DNA of 53,766 nucleotides from Candidatus Nitrosocosmicus agrestis (GCF_008389435.1 NZ_VUYS01000013.1:1-53766), one strand, 5' to 3'. Shown: positions 1-9,208, numbered from the stretch's first letter. A program made the numbers and translations. Notes: generated by a model not told the origin, from the sequence alone.

Positions 1-660
1 CATGTAGTACATGCACCACACAGATGGTATGCTCTAGAAGAAGAGATTCATGGTGTTAACCAATTACGAATAGTTGGTGGTGTTAGCAATTGTTGCTTAC
101 AGCATGGATTGAACTTTTATGATGGTAATATTAACAATTACAAAAGTAGTATTGAAAATTATGATGAGGTTAGCATTAAGAAGAATGCAAGTGAACGACC
201 TTCATCATTGATAACATCAGAGAGTATATTGGAATTGATGGATAAAATGAATTATAGAGTCAATTTGGAACCTATTAACAATGAGAAAGAAAAGTATGGA
301 TCTATTCCTGTGTTAGAGATTCCAATGCATCCTGTTTCTTCAGTCGAAGTTGCAGAGTTGACTAAAATAATTGAAAATGCTCACAGATATCTCCAAATAG
401 CATTCGCAGAAGAACTATACTTGTACTGTAAATCAAATGGCATAAGTTTCCCCGAACTTAGAGAATCACTAAACACAAAGTGGAATGTCGATATCCTTGA
501 ACCAAGAGATGGAATTGGTGGACACTGTCTACCAAAGGATACAAAGATGTTTATCAATTCATCTAACACAATGAAGAGCAAGATACTTCAAGCTGCCATG
601 GAAATTGATGAGGATTATAGAGACTTGGAAAAGATAGTGAATCTGACAAAATTACATTAG
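1..660 (+). CDS. Nucleotide-sugar dehydrogenase (UDP-ManNAc/UDP-Glc dehydrogenase type), 5' partial
   Basis: The reading frame is open from the first base of the window (HVVHAPHRWYALEE...), so the gene begins upstream; TTG at 109 is not a real start. The central family domain is recognisable (HPVSSVEVAELTKIIENAHR), followed by the catalytic-cysteine motif GIGGHCLPKDTKMF. Such enzymes oxidise a UDP-sugar to its uronic acid with NAD, supplying surface polysaccharide or S-layer glycans. Oddly, only about 35 residues follow the catalytic Cys motif. The usual C-terminal UDP-binding domain (about 100 residues) is absent, so this is either a short variant or a truncated protein. The family call is firm; the exact sugar substrate is not. 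Confidence 0.85.
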   Translation, partial: HVVHAPHRWYALEEEIHGVNQLRIVGGVSNCCLQHGLNFYDGNINNYKSSIENYDEVSIKKNASERPSSLITSESILELMDKMNYRVNLEPINNEKEKYGSIPVLEIPMHPVSSVEVAELTKIIENAHRYLQIAFAEELYLYCKSNGISFPELRESLNTKWNVDILEPRDGIGGHCLPKDTKMFINSSNTMKSKILQAAMEIDEDYRDLEKIVNLTKLH

Positions 661-1569
661 ATCTTTTAACAAATTTGTAGTCCTATCTCTATATCACATC
701 AAACTAGAACTTGCAGTCGTTACATTGAACTTATCTTTATTCTGATCCTTTCATTATTTTGTAATAAAGAGTAACATAGAAAAATTACCAATTAAATACC
801 AAGACTTTCTTGTTTAAAATGCCGCGTAAGGTGATTGTAGACTCTATATACATTTGTCCTTGATACCTTGCTCTCCACACCCAGGGTAGGAATGTACTGA
901 TAAAATAAAAAAAGAATTGTGAATACCTAAAGTAATTGTTCAATCCACCTTCTGATAAAATACTCCTGTGATTGTGGTCATGTTTATCCATTAGGTTTAT
1001 TTTATCACTATTTTTTTTAGGTTGATCTTTTTTGTATTTACATGATATAAATAAAAAATTAACTCACTTTATCGAACTTTATTATCCATAGTTTAGTTTT
1101 ATGTTTTATATGTTTAATTGGATAAAATGTATTTCCTAAATTTTTTGGGTTAGTTTATGCGTCTTATAAAGTATGATAAATAACTTTACTTGATGAAAAT
1201 TGGTAAAAATATGTTAGGACTGTTATCTTTTATTATCAAAAACAGGCTGAATCCAAGAAAAAGAACCACAATTGAGCAATTAAGATGAAATATTGATCCG
1301 AATAGTATATAGTTTTAATAAAGATAGCATATATTCAAGCACTTGTTGAATCGATCGCAATAGATTCTATCAACAAAATAAAAAGACAAAACTACATACA
1401 AAATGGTTCAGACACCTTCTTTCAGTATAATAAAGTAAATGATATCAATTGTATAATAAATAGGTAACGTTTCTTATATTCAGAAATAACAGAATAATAG
1501 CGAATATTGATAGTTCCAAAACTTTTGTATTGACTCTTGGTAGAGTGATTATTGAAATAAATCGAATTA
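661..1569. other. Gene-poor AT-rich spacer
   Basis: About 900 bp between the dehydrogenase and the broken cupredoxin. The only longer open frame (785-991, minus, 68 codons) has no recognisable features. A 25-codon ATG frame near 1212 is probably chance. I see no RNA gene or repeat. Confidence 0.5.
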
Positions 1570-1903
1570 TTAGTTTACTATGACCTTTCCTGTCATGGTG
1601 GGATGTAATTTGCAATGATATTCAAAAGTACCTGCTTGTTCTATTTTGTTTTCAAATTTATTATCAGGCCTCAAGTTGGCAGAGCTAAATAGATCTTTAT
1701 TTTCAGTAACTGTATCGATTCTAAAGTCTTTGTTAGTTCCAATAATCGATTCACTTTTATTGATTAAAACGATTTAGATCAAAAGCTTTGTTGCCTAGCG
1801 ATATAGCATCAGAAACAATAGATATAGAGAAGTTTGATTGTCCCTGTGCGAGAGAAAATATAGGCATTGATAGAATTAACACTATCAATATCCATAGTGT
1901 CAT
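1570..1903 (-). pseudogene. Cupredoxin (plastocyanin-like), frameshifted and missing a copper ligand
   Basis: An ATG at 1903 opens a signal peptide (MTLWILIVLILSMPIFSLAQ) and a cupredoxin N-terminal strand (SLGNKAFDLNRFN), then hits TAA. The continuation in another frame reads GTNKDFRIDTVTEN, ending GTFEYHCKLHPTMTGKVIVN, the typical C-terminal copper loop with Cys, His and Met ligands. The total length of 334 nt is one base over a multiple of three, so a single indel explains the break. The first His ligand of the family (usually HTVT) is Asp here (IDTVT). Loss of frame and of one ligand together suggest genuine decay. Intact homologues are periplasmic blue-copper electron carriers, abundant in ammonia-oxidising archaea. 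Confidence 0.8.
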
Positions 1904-2109
1904 TTATCTTCAAATACCGCAGGTTTTATAAATAAATTATAGCACATTTTTGCTACCAAAAAAAGGTATGCTTTATTATGAAATAACCCGCAAGTATCAT
2001 TATATTAAAAAGTTTGTATTTTTGTATAATTAAAAAAAACAGACCAATATAAAAAATTAATCATTTTCACCTGAGGAAGATGATTTGATGATATATTCTT
2101 ATAATTTGT

Positions 2110-2733
2110 CTATTTTTGCATCAACCAGATCGTCCTTTTGATATCGGGTGTCTGTTTGTCTATTGCGATAGTATTATTTAGAAATGAAAAACTGGGGCTA
2201 TCAGTATTATTGAATTGAATAATGCCATGAAACATTTCATTTGTGTCATTAATTGTCCCAATGTCTGAAGAAATCCAATTGATATTTTGTCCATCTTCAG
2301 CAGTGATTGTGCCATAGGCCGTGGCCTGAATCGTTCCATCTGCTAGATGAGTGTTTATAAAAGTCATATTGTTTGTTACGTTACCAATATTTTTCATAAC
2401 TGCATATTCAGTAACTCTATCTTCGCTTATTAATGGCGAATGGGACGTCAAGTTTTTACTACCAAGAAAAGTTCCAAAATAGGCTTGGTAAACCGGATCA
2501 GACAAATTTAGTGAGTTTGTCACCATTGTGTTGATCTCGCTGCTGTTGCTGCTGTTGCTGCTGTTGCTGCTGTTGCTGCTGCTATTTCCGGTGTGGTATT
2601 GACTTGCATTTGATTGAGCCATTATATCGTAGTCATATTGTAAAAATGTGCTTGAACCAAATAGTAAAATCCCAAGCAATATTATTTCTTTCATAACAAA
2701 AGCAATAATTGATTCTATATAATTGCCTTTCAC
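2110..2733 (-). CDS. Secreted Ser/Asn-rich hypothetical protein
   Basis: 207 residues. The N-terminus is hydrophobic with a signal-peptide pattern; a second ATG at 2694 (MKEIILLGILLFGSS) is an equally good start. Residues about 45-65 are an (Asn-Ser-Ser)n tract encoded by a 9-bp repeat. After it comes a roughly 130-residue, apparently globular domain with several N-glycosylation sequons (NMT, NDT, NNT). I do not recognise the domain. It is probably exported or surface-attached. The neighbours are a decayed cupredoxin and another secreted protein on the opposite strand, so context gives no role. Confidence 0.6.
   Translation of the reverse strand: MKGNYIESIIAFVMKEIILLGILLFGSSTFLQYDYDIMAQSNASQYHTGNSSSNSSNSSNSSNSSEINTMVTNSLNLSDPVYQAYFGTFLGSKNLTSHSPLISEDRVTEYAVMKNIGNVTNNMTFINTHLADGTIQATAYGTITAEDGQNINWISSDIGTINDTNEMFHGIIQFNNTDSPSFSFLNNTIAIDKQTPDIKRTIWLMQK
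2539..2583. repeat. 9-bp microsatellite (GCTGCTGTT)n encoding Asn-Ser-Ser
   Basis: About five tandem copies of a 9-mer, in frame within the secreted protein at 2110-2733. Slippage by whole units would change linker length without breaking the frame. Confidence 0.8.
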
Positions 2734-2947
2734 ATGTTTTTTAAAGCAAAAAGGATGGGAATAACTAAAAAAAACATATACAAAAAAAACAATTCAACGA
2801 CCCTTTTATTGAAGATTCTTTATCCATTTAACTGCCTATAACAAAGGTGGCGGATCTTGTCAAGAAAAATTAGAATACAATAAATTTGACTCCACCTATC
2901 ACCATTAGATAAACATTCATAAGATATCTCAAAAGAATATCTTGAAT

Positions 2948-3703
2948 ATGAGATCATTGCCAATAATTGTTGTAATTTTATCATTACTTTCCATTATCAT
3001 CGGATCCGCTATGATCGGGCCAGAATCTTATTTATTGGGTTTTATTTCAAATAATGAAACCAAAGACATTTCAAATATGATGTATCATGTGAATTCAAAT
3101 CCATTTAATTTATCATATGCTGACTGGACTGAAAATTGGTGGAGGTGGACATACTCTATTCCCTGGGGAAGTAACCCTTCCTATGATGATAGTGGAGTAA
3201 ATTGTGGCCAGCACCAGAATGGTCCTGTATGGTTTCTTACTTCATCATTTGATCATCCGACCACGCGAACATGTGAAATCCCATCTAATACCGCTATACT
3301 AACCACTTTGCTTAACTCAGAATGTTCTTTTGCAGAGTACTCCTATTTGAAAACCGAACAACAATTAAGGGAGTGTGCAAAAAAAATACAAGACATTGTT
3401 AGTGGCGGCAGTGCATCACTTGACGGCCAAAAAATACCTGGGCAATTTATGTATCGTATTCAAACGGATCTCTTCAACTTCACGCTACCACAAAACAATA
3501 TATTAAATCTTAGTTCTCAAACTACCCAGGCCGTCGCAGATGGAACTTGGCTCTTCATTAAGCCTCTCTCTCCTGGAATTCACGTCCTGAAAGTTAAGGG
3601 AGATATTAATCCAACAACATTTGAAAATGTTACTGATGCTAATCAATACAATGGACCTATCGGTTGGAACCAAACTACAACATATAACTTGATCATAAAG
3701 TGA
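2948..3703 (+). CDS. Secreted hypothetical protein with WWRW motif
   Basis: The start is taken at ATG 2948; the TTG two codons earlier is less likely. A signal peptide or anchor (MRSLPIIVVILSLLSIIIGS) precedes an extracellular domain of about 220 residues. Conserved-looking segments are ADWTENWWRWTYSIPWGSNP and SGVNCGQHQNGPVWFL. Four Cys (in GVNCGQ, TRTCEI, NSECSF and LRECAK) could form disulfides, and many NxS/T sequons fit an exported glycoprotein. I recall similar WWxWxxSIP proteins as secreted hypotheticals in thaumarchaea and bacteria, but no function can be stated. The C-terminus (NYNLIIK-like beta end) suggests a beta-sandwich. Confidence 0.7.
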   Translation: MRSLPIIVVILSLLSIIIGSAMIGPESYLLGFISNNETKDISNMMYHVNSNPFNLSYADWTENWWRWTYSIPWGSNPSYDDSGVNCGQHQNGPVWFLTSSFDHPTTRTCEIPSNTAILTTLLNSECSFAEYSYLKTEQQLRECAKKIQDIVSGGSASLDGQKIPGQFMYRIQTDLFNFTLPQNNILNLSSQTTQAVADGTWLFIKPLSPGIHVLKVKGDINPTTFENVTDANQYNGPIGWNQTTTYNLIIK

Positions 3704-3976
3704 TTTAACCACGGGTTTAACACAATTCTTTTACAAACCCAATCCTAAATTATGCTGGATTCATTTTTTCTTTTTGTATGGCAAACCTGAATTGTCTATC
3801 AGACAAAAAATTGTATTGTTGCAAAAAGAGATAAGGTCAAGATAAGACGATGCTGATGAAGTATGTTATTCATACTCTGGAAACTATTTTGTCGATTTTT
3901 ACCCGATAAAAGATCATGATTGTTACTAACTCGGGTTCAAAAAATAAATGGTACAAAGGATGGCTAGACCAATTGG

Positions 3977-4555
3977 CTAATCACTGTTTTTTCCATCAGT
4001 CTTACCGATTCTAATATACAATTGATCCATAAATTCGATAAGTTTGTTCTTTGTTTCGTCATCCTTCTTTCGCATAAAGTAATATAGTTCCTCTGTAGAA
4101 GCATGATAATCTATTCCTATATTCTTTGCTAATTCTAAAGAAATCATTGACATTAACAATTTTCGCATAACAATATCTGGTCCATATTTAATTAGGTCTG
4201 CATGGAGCTCGGCTAGAGTGTTCTTGAAATTAGAATAAATATATGCATCTTTTGCATCTCTATTTTTAATTGCAAACCCAGTTCCCATTAATCTGTCTTT
4301 CAAATGTATCTTTTCCACCATTTCGATAAACGAAAGATCAATTTTTGGATCGGAGAAGAGGATCTGAGACAGCAAATCGGCAGCTTCTTGTTCGTTAATT
4401 TGCATTTCATTGGACAAAGTAAATACAACTTGACAGGCCGCACATCCATTGCCTTTTATTATTAAGGAGTTATGTTGAATGTTACTAATAGTTTCTGAGA
4501 TTATATGCTTTGCTCTTTCAGTTTCCATATATAAAGTTAATAAATATTTCAACAA
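3977..4555 (-). CDS. Hypothetical helical protein with CAAC motif
   Basis: 192 residues, predominantly helical and charged, with no signal peptide, so probably cytosolic. ATG at 4528 (METERAKHIISETI) is the more likely start because the nine upstream residues look like leader. A GNGCAACQV motif near residue 36 could bind a metal or be redox active. A cluster of Met/Leu helices follows (IVMRKLLMSMISLELAKNIG). I do not recognise the family. It stands alone, downstream of and convergent with the secreted gene. Confidence 0.6.
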   Translation of the reverse strand: MLKYLLTLYMETERAKHIISETISNIQHNSLIIKGNGCAACQVVFTLSNEMQINEQEAADLLSQILFSDPKIDLSFIEMVEKIHLKDRLMGTGFAIKNRDAKDAYIYSNFKNTLAELHADLIKYGPDIVMRKLLMSMISLELAKNIGIDYHASTEELYYFMRKKDDETKNKLIEFMDQLYIRIGKTDGKNSD

Positions 4556-4844
4556 CTTATATTTGATCTCTATTCATTTTCCTTTCCTATATTTAGATAG
4601 GGGACTGGCAAGCCAATATTTGAATAGAATTATTTTTCACAATAAAAATTCAATCATTAAAATGAATGAAAGTAGGCAATGTTAGTCTAATATGATATAT
4701 ATGTATATATTGTAGCATCCTTCCTTAATGTGGTATTAATGTGATTTTTTTGTTACTCTTTCAATTGCCTGGTATTTGAAGTATATTTATAATCGTGAGA
4801 GAATTATGTTAGATCTATTTAAAATATTATGTGTAATTTATAAC

Positions 4845-5084
4845 ATGAGTAACAATTCGATCAATTGGAATGATGTTATTAAAAAAGAAGCAAGAGGTAT
4901 TAATGACGCAGATTTAGGTGAAGTACAAGAGGTTCGACAAGACAAAGTTATCACCAAAGCAGGTGTAGTGGATAAAGAGGTGTATTCTATTCCCACAAGT
5001 CTAGTAGAGAGATATGATGGACATAACTTGTGGTTTAGAGTAACCAAAGAAGAAGCAGAAAGTGTTTACAAAATCAAAGATTAA
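4845..5084 (+). CDS. DUF2171 / PRC-barrel-like small protein
   Basis: The ATG at 4845 (MSNNSINWNDVIKKEARGIN) was chosen over the one at 4776 because the extra 23 residues look like untranslated leader and homologous domains start near the NDVIKKEA segment. The 79-residue product has the short beta-rich pattern of PRC-barrel or DUF2171 domains (DADLGEVQEVRQDKVITKAG, then VYSIPTSLVERYDGHNLWFRV). These small domains bind RNA or protein partners and occur in stress-type proteins. A strong stem-loop lies about 100 bp after the stop. Confidence 0.65.
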   Translation: MSNNSINWNDVIKKEARGINDADLGEVQEVRQDKVITKAGVVDKEVYSIPTSLVERYDGHNLWFRVTKEEAESVYKIKD

Positions 5085-5179
5085 TTTTTCACCAAGCTGT
5101 ACTTGAGGTTTGAATTACAGTTATCACATTTATAATAGTCCGGATTAACCTGACAATATAAATAGGCAACTCTACCCGT

Positions 5180-5217
5180 AGTTACACAGTTAAGTATTTA
5201 TTTTCCTTAGTGTAACT
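5180..5217. terminator. Stem-loop AGTTACAC...GTGTAACT after the PRC-barrel-like gene
   Basis: AGTTACAC at 5180-5187 pairs perfectly with GTGTAACT at 5210-5217, and inner TAAG/CTTA extends the stem past a 3-nt bulge. The T-rich loop and position between 4845-5084 and 5362-5496 fit a transcript end or an operator. The terminator call is an inference; archaeal termination mostly uses T-runs. Confidence 0.4.
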
Positions 5218-5361
5218 TTACAATGTTAATATTTGCATTTTATTGCCAACACTTTATTCAAGTAGAGAATTCTAGTATAATCGATAAATAGCATTTTTGA
5301 TAAGACTTTACTTTTGTATTTACTAGTAATACGTTAATAGTTTACCCACTTTAACCAAAGA

Positions 5362-5496
5362 ATGGTAGCTAAAAAAGGTAACTCAAAGGCTCACAAGGAA
5401 GGATCAGCTAAAACAACTAAAACAGTAAAGAAAAAAGCTTCGGAGAAATCAAACAAATCTACTTCAAGTGGCAAGAAAACGACAAGCAAAAAGTAA
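5362..5496 (+). CDS. Small Lys/Ser/Thr-rich basic protein (44 aa)
   Basis: ATG at 5362 gives MVAKKGNSKAHKEGSAKTTK... ending SSGKKTTSKK, then TAA. About 40 percent Lys and no hydrophobic core, resembling histone H1/HU-type tails or low-complexity nucleic-acid-binding tails. A chromatin or RNA-binding role is a guess from composition only. The 3' end overlaps a possible GTG-started membrane ORF in another frame. Confidence 0.5.
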   Translation: MVAKKGNSKAHKEGSAKTTKTVKKKASEKSNKSTSSGKKTTSKK

Positions 5497-5683
5497 TCAG
5501 AAATATCCATCCTTAAAACTTAAACATACCTCGTATTTAGGTAAAATCAAATTTTTTTGGATTGTAGTTATAGTTTTTATTTCTTCGTTTAGAATCAGTA
5601 TTAGTACTGTTTTGATGTTATCTCTAATAGCAACGACAATACTTCCAATAATTATAAAGCAAATTCTATCAATGACATACTAG
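5468..5683 (+). CDS. Possible small two-helix membrane protein
   Basis: GTG at 5468 lies inside the preceding Lys-rich ORF in a different frame. After a basic N-terminus, two hydrophobic helices follow (KIKFFWIVVIVFISSF and MLSLIATTILPIIIKQIL). It could be a translationally coupled protein or the shifted C-terminal half of the Lys-rich one. AT-rich DNA readily makes such frames by chance, so confidence is low. Confidence 0.3.
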   Translation: MARKRQAKSNQKYPSLKLKHTSYLGKIKFFWIVVIVFISSFRISISTVLMLSLIATTILPIIIKQILSMTY

Positions 5684-5753
5684 CTGGATGTTGTAGACAG
5701 AATTTGAAAATGCTTTCACACAACACAAGATAATAGGCTAATTGATTGTATGA

Positions 5754-6185
5754 TTATGTCTCTGCCCTTTTTTTCAAAGCCTCATTCATTTCTGTAAAAC
5801 TGTCTAGCATATCTTTGTCTAGTCTATTTCCTATCAAGTCAACCAAGATCCCTGTAAAAATCTCCTTATGAATGAATTTAGTTTGTTCCTTGCTTATAGA
5901 TTCTAAAGTAAAAATTCTCTCACCGTTAAAGATTCCGGGCAATATTGATTTGCCATACCAACGCAATTCTTTGTGAGGTTCAACCTTTGTTATGTACGGG
6001 CGATAGGTTCTGGTCTTTCCTTTTGATGTGTGAAGATGAATTTTTAGTCTACTTCCTACTTTTGCAGTTCCTTCTATCTTACGAACAAATGGATTCCATT
6101 TGTTGTATTCGCCAAATTCTGTTAATATTTGCCATACTTTATGCATTTCTGCATTAATGGTAATCTCTGTACTAATTTCTTTCAA
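5754..6185 (-). CDS. SRPBCC (START-like / polyketide cyclase) domain protein
   Basis: 143 residues covering one complete SRPBCC fold. It starts with the typical strand ISTEITINAEMHKVWQILTEF and continues YNKWNPFVRKIEGTAKVGSRL. It has the central KVEPHKELRWYG strand and a C-terminal amphipathic helix (MLDSFTEMNEALKKRA). Family members bind hydrophobic ligands in a deep cavity. No signal peptide, so cytosolic. The ligand cannot be told from sequence. A small Cys-containing gene follows upstream on the same strand (6278-6520). Confidence 0.85.
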   Translation of the reverse strand: MKEISTEITINAEMHKVWQILTEFGEYNKWNPFVRKIEGTAKVGSRLKIHLHTSKGKTRTYRPYITKVEPHKELRWYGKSILPGIFNGERIFTLESISKEQTKFIHKEIFTGILVDLIGNRLDKDMLDSFTEMNEALKKRAET

Positions 6186-6277
6186 ACTTCTAATGTATGT
6201 TCTACCACGGTGTTTAAAAATCCCTCTGTTTTTACTAGCATTAGTAAAGGAAAAATTACTAGATTTTGTAATATATT

Positions 6278-6520
6278 TTATTGAATGTTGAAGAAAATTT
6301 TCAAGATTATTTTTTTTACATCTTGAGGCATGTTTGGATCCTCGACTATCTTGTGTAAATCGTTCTTATTTATGCATAATCCATTCTTATTTATTTTGTA
6401 AAACCATTTAATATTCTCGGAATGTATCAGAACAGGTGTGTTTAGACAACCTCTTACTCCACAACTCTTTATCTCATCTTTTGTAAAACATATGTGATCG
6501 GAAGAGCACTTGTAAATCAT
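6278..6520 (-). CDS. Small Cys-containing hypothetical protein (80 aa)
   Basis: Four cysteines near the N-terminus (C5, C12, C20, C25, in CSSDHICFTKDEIKSCGVRGC) could form a zinc or disulfide site. A charged helical tail with KNDLHKIVEDPNMPQDVKK follows. I do not recognise it. It lies 92 bp upstream of the SRPBCC gene on the same strand and may share its transcript. Confidence 0.5.
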   Translation of the reverse strand: MIYKCSSDHICFTKDEIKSCGVRGCLNTPVLIHSENIKWFYKINKNGLCINKNDLHKIVEDPNMPQDVKKIILKIFFNIQ

Positions 6521-6600
6521 ATCTTAATGTAAATTCATGTAGTATAATATTAAATATTAAATAATAAGATGAGTAGATTCTTATCCTGCTGTTCAATAAA

Positions 6601-6891
6601 TTATTGCTGACCTACTGCGTTGCTCCCGACGTTCCCATTTACTGATAGAGCAACATTATTGCATGATGCTAATGTATTGTTCAAAAATTCACAAAATGCA
6701 TCTTGCTTCATTCAGGATCCTTGTGCTATGCCTTGTAAGAGGGAATTAGATTTTTTATTCGTAGTGTATACACCATGACTATCAAATCCCATACTGGGTA
6801 GTGCTACTACCAAAATTACTGTTGCAAAAGCTAATACACTAACAATTATACTGGTATTTTTTTTGAAGTAGACGTTTAAATTGCTATTCAT
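6601..6891 (-). pseudogene. Cys-pair repeat secreted protein with in-frame TGA
   Basis: Frame from ATG 6891 to TAA 6601 is 97 codons long with one internal stop, TGA at 6714-6712. The N-terminus is a signal peptide (SIIVSVLAFATVILVVALPS). The mature part reads LLQGIAQGS, stop, MKQDAFCEFLNNTLASCNN, ending VGSNAVGQQ. This matches one unit of the repeat family at 16030, 39334 and 47974: QGI-Q start, C-x9-C-N-N, and GSN/GNNAxxQQ end. It was missed as an ORF because of the stop. Either a recent nonsense mutation or a base-call error (CGA/TGA or similar). Confidence 0.75.
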
Positions 6892-7152
6892 ATTTAAAGA
6901 TAGAATATTTACTCTATCGCACTCGGATCTGTAGGTCTTTCTTTTAATTTGATCTCTATTTCATGTTAGTGTTTGAATATATGAAACATTTACAACGTTT
7001 CATTATTGAGTATAGATACATACAAAATACTTTATATTGAATTGGATGTGATGTAGGGGCAAGAATAAATTGAAAAAATTGCGATATAATTATCGAACAA
7101 ATAACCAATCATATTCTATCCCATTAATATCACCCCATCCAATAAAATTTAT

Positions 7153-7386
7153 TTAGATTATTTTTGCTTCTTTCAGTAACGGTTTACCACAGTCTATGCA
7201 ATATTTCAGAGGAACTCTGTACACTGCACCCTCATCATCAGATATTTGGATAAATATTTTTGTGAATGAATCAAGGTTATTCAAACCTTCTAAGAATACT
7301 AGTTCACCTTTAGCATCATTTACATAAATGTATTTCATTTTGCATAGCTCAAGAAGATTATTACATTCTGAATGCATTACACTCAT
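7153..7386 (-). CDS. Small hypothetical protein with CxxC (77 aa)
   Basis: The second half contains YRVPLKYCIDCGKPLL, a CxxCGKP-type half zinc ribbon often used for metal binding. Alternative starts at residue 4 or 17 (MKYIYVNDAKGELVFLEG) are possible. Cytosolic by composition. Not recognised beyond the motif. Confidence 0.5.
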   Translation of the reverse strand: MSVMHSECNNLLELCKMKYIYVNDAKGELVFLEGLNNLDSFTKIFIQISDDEGAVYRVPLKYCIDCGKPLLKEAKII

Positions 7387-8175
7387 ATCTAACGTCTTGT
7401 ATCGTTTATATTCTTTCTACTTGTAAAAAGTTATCGCACGGTCTGTGAAACAATCGTAAAAATTTCAATACTATGCAGAAAATATCGCAAATCGTCGAAA
7501 AATAGACGAATCTCTCTCCTATCGAAGGAAAACCCTCTTCCTGAAACGCATAGTCTTGATTTTGTGTGCTCAGTTTAAATCATTATAAACAATAAAATAT
7601 AAACCCAATAAAATGAGGTTATTTTTCAAAGGGACTTTACCTATAACCCTCATTTTATCGGTATAGATACGGAGTTCGTTATTTTTGGTACCGTACAAAG
7701 GTAATCTTGAATTGTAAGTATTAATAGAATATGTATCTTTTTTTAGTGAAGAAAATCAAATAAATTTGGTTATAAGTGGCCAAAGCTACTTTTAATTTAA
7801 TAATATAATCACAGGTTTGGGCCTATAATTGTACCAGTATTTTATTTATTTCCAAAGTCAGGATGCGCGGATAATCTCGTTATATCATATATTTTAGCAT
7901 CATTCTCTTTATCATTACTACTACTACTACTATTTTCATAATTGTTTTTAATTGTCAATAAATTTTCAAAGACGATTTTCTTGTATGTTCAAATTAATTA
8001 TTTTTCATTGTACTGTGAATGGATTTTGATATTTGAAATATATTTTTAATTTTGATATACAATTACTTGTTTATTAGAATTTGCAATTTATTTCAAGTGA
8101 TTTGATTAATTAAGCATCAATACGATTACAAGACTTTACACAAAGGTTAAAAATATTGACACACTGAATAGTGTA
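7387..8175. other. 789-bp spacer with a long inverted repeat
   Basis: No convincing coding frame. It includes a less AT-rich patch at about 7430-7560, and a strong inverted repeat at 7608-7658 listed separately. The last 100 bp before 8176 are very AT-rich and probably hold the promoter of the dienelactone hydrolase gene. Confidence 0.5.
7608..7658. repeat. Inverted repeat ATAAAATGAGG(G)TTAT, 15-bp arms
   Basis: The left arm at 7608-7622 and right arm at 7643-7658 are reverse complements except for one extra base, around a 20-nt loop. Could be a transcript-end hairpin, an operator, or the tip of a decayed small mobile element; nothing decides among these. Confidence 0.5.
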
Positions 8176-9069
8176 ATGAAACATTCAAGGATGATTTCAA
8201 TCCTATCTATCCTAGCTGTTTGTTCATGTTTGATTACAAATCCGCCTAATGTCGGAGCTCAAAAGAATACAGGGTTGACTGCTATGACTTTGGCAAGTAT
8301 TGAAAATGTCAATAATTCTTCAATTCCATCCTCTTCCTCCACAGATTCAATTAACCTGCCCCTCCAAAATGAAACTGTTAATTATTATAATAACGCTTCT
8401 GGATATTTGGTTTATCCAGCAATATCTCAAAATGAATCCATAAAGAAACTTCAAGCAGTTGTAATGATTCATGAAAATAAAGGATTAAATGACTACATCA
8501 TAGAGTCTGCAAACTTGGTAGCACGAAACGGATATGTTGTCTTGGCTGTTGACCTTTTTAATGGAGAAGTTACAACCAATCCCGATAGGTCAAGCGCACT
8601 AACCGCTGCAATTAGAGAAAATCCAGAAACTGCAATTTCAAACCTTAAGGGAGCTGTCCGTTACCTTGGATCATTAGATAATGTCGAAGCAACTAAAATA
8701 GCATCTCTGGGTTGGTGCTTTGGCGGACAGCAGTCCTTGCAATTGGCTCTTAATAGCAAAGAAAATCCTCTAGCAGCCACTGTGATTTACTATGGCAGAC
8801 CATCTAACGATACTCAAGCAATTTCCAACATTTCGTGGCCAGTTCTCGGAATATTTGGTGGAAAGGATCAAGCTATATCTGTAGACTCTGTAAAGCAATT
8901 CCAGAAAGCATTGAATGACACAGGGATTACAAATGAGATTTATGTCTATCCAAATGTAGGTCATGCATTTGCAAATCCTTCCAATGATAACTATGCCCCA
9001 CAAGAGACTGCTGATGCATGGAAAAAGACTTTGGAGTTTTTAAACAAATACCTAAAGTCCCATCTATAA
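8176..9069 (+). CDS. Secreted dienelactone-hydrolase-family protein
   Basis: 297 residues: a signal peptide (MISILSILAVCSCLITNPP), a Ser/Asn-rich linker to about residue 75, then an alpha/beta hydrolase fold. The catalytic triad is visible: nucleophile Cys in LGWCFGGQQ, Asp in GGKDQAIS and His in VGHAFANP, the order typical of dienelactone hydrolases. The oxyanion part VVMIHENKGLNDYI also matches. Members hydrolyse lactones or esters; the natural substrate here is unknown. The lipobox-like CSC within the leader might allow lipid anchoring. It acts outside the cytoplasmic membrane. Confidence 0.88.
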   Translation: MKHSRMISILSILAVCSCLITNPPNVGAQKNTGLTAMTLASIENVNNSSIPSSSSTDSINLPLQNETVNYYNNASGYLVYPAISQNESIKKLQAVVMIHENKGLNDYIIESANLVARNGYVVLAVDLFNGEVTTNPDRSSALTAAIRENPETAISNLKGAVRYLGSLDNVEATKIASLGWCFGGQQSLQLALNSKENPLAATVIYYGRPSNDTQAISNISWPVLGIFGGKDQAISVDSVKQFQKALNDTGITNEIYVYPNVGHAFANPSNDNYAPQETADAWKKTLEFLNKYLKSHL

Positions 9070-9208
9070 ATTCCTATATAATGCTACATTAATAATTATT
9101 TTTTTTGAGTATTTGATCTAAATAAAAATATGATCAAAACAATCTGCCCTTTTAGATAAATAAAAAATTGGTTTTGGTTGTGTGTAATGCTAATATTTTC
9201 ACAGAGAT

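Noticed and set aside
785-991. Minus-strand 68-codon ORF
   Set aside because: No motif, unusual composition, no promoter or SD; insufficient support.
3900-3960. tRNA-like T-arm CTCGGGTTCAAAA
   Set aside because: No matching acceptor, D-arm or anticodon stem around it.
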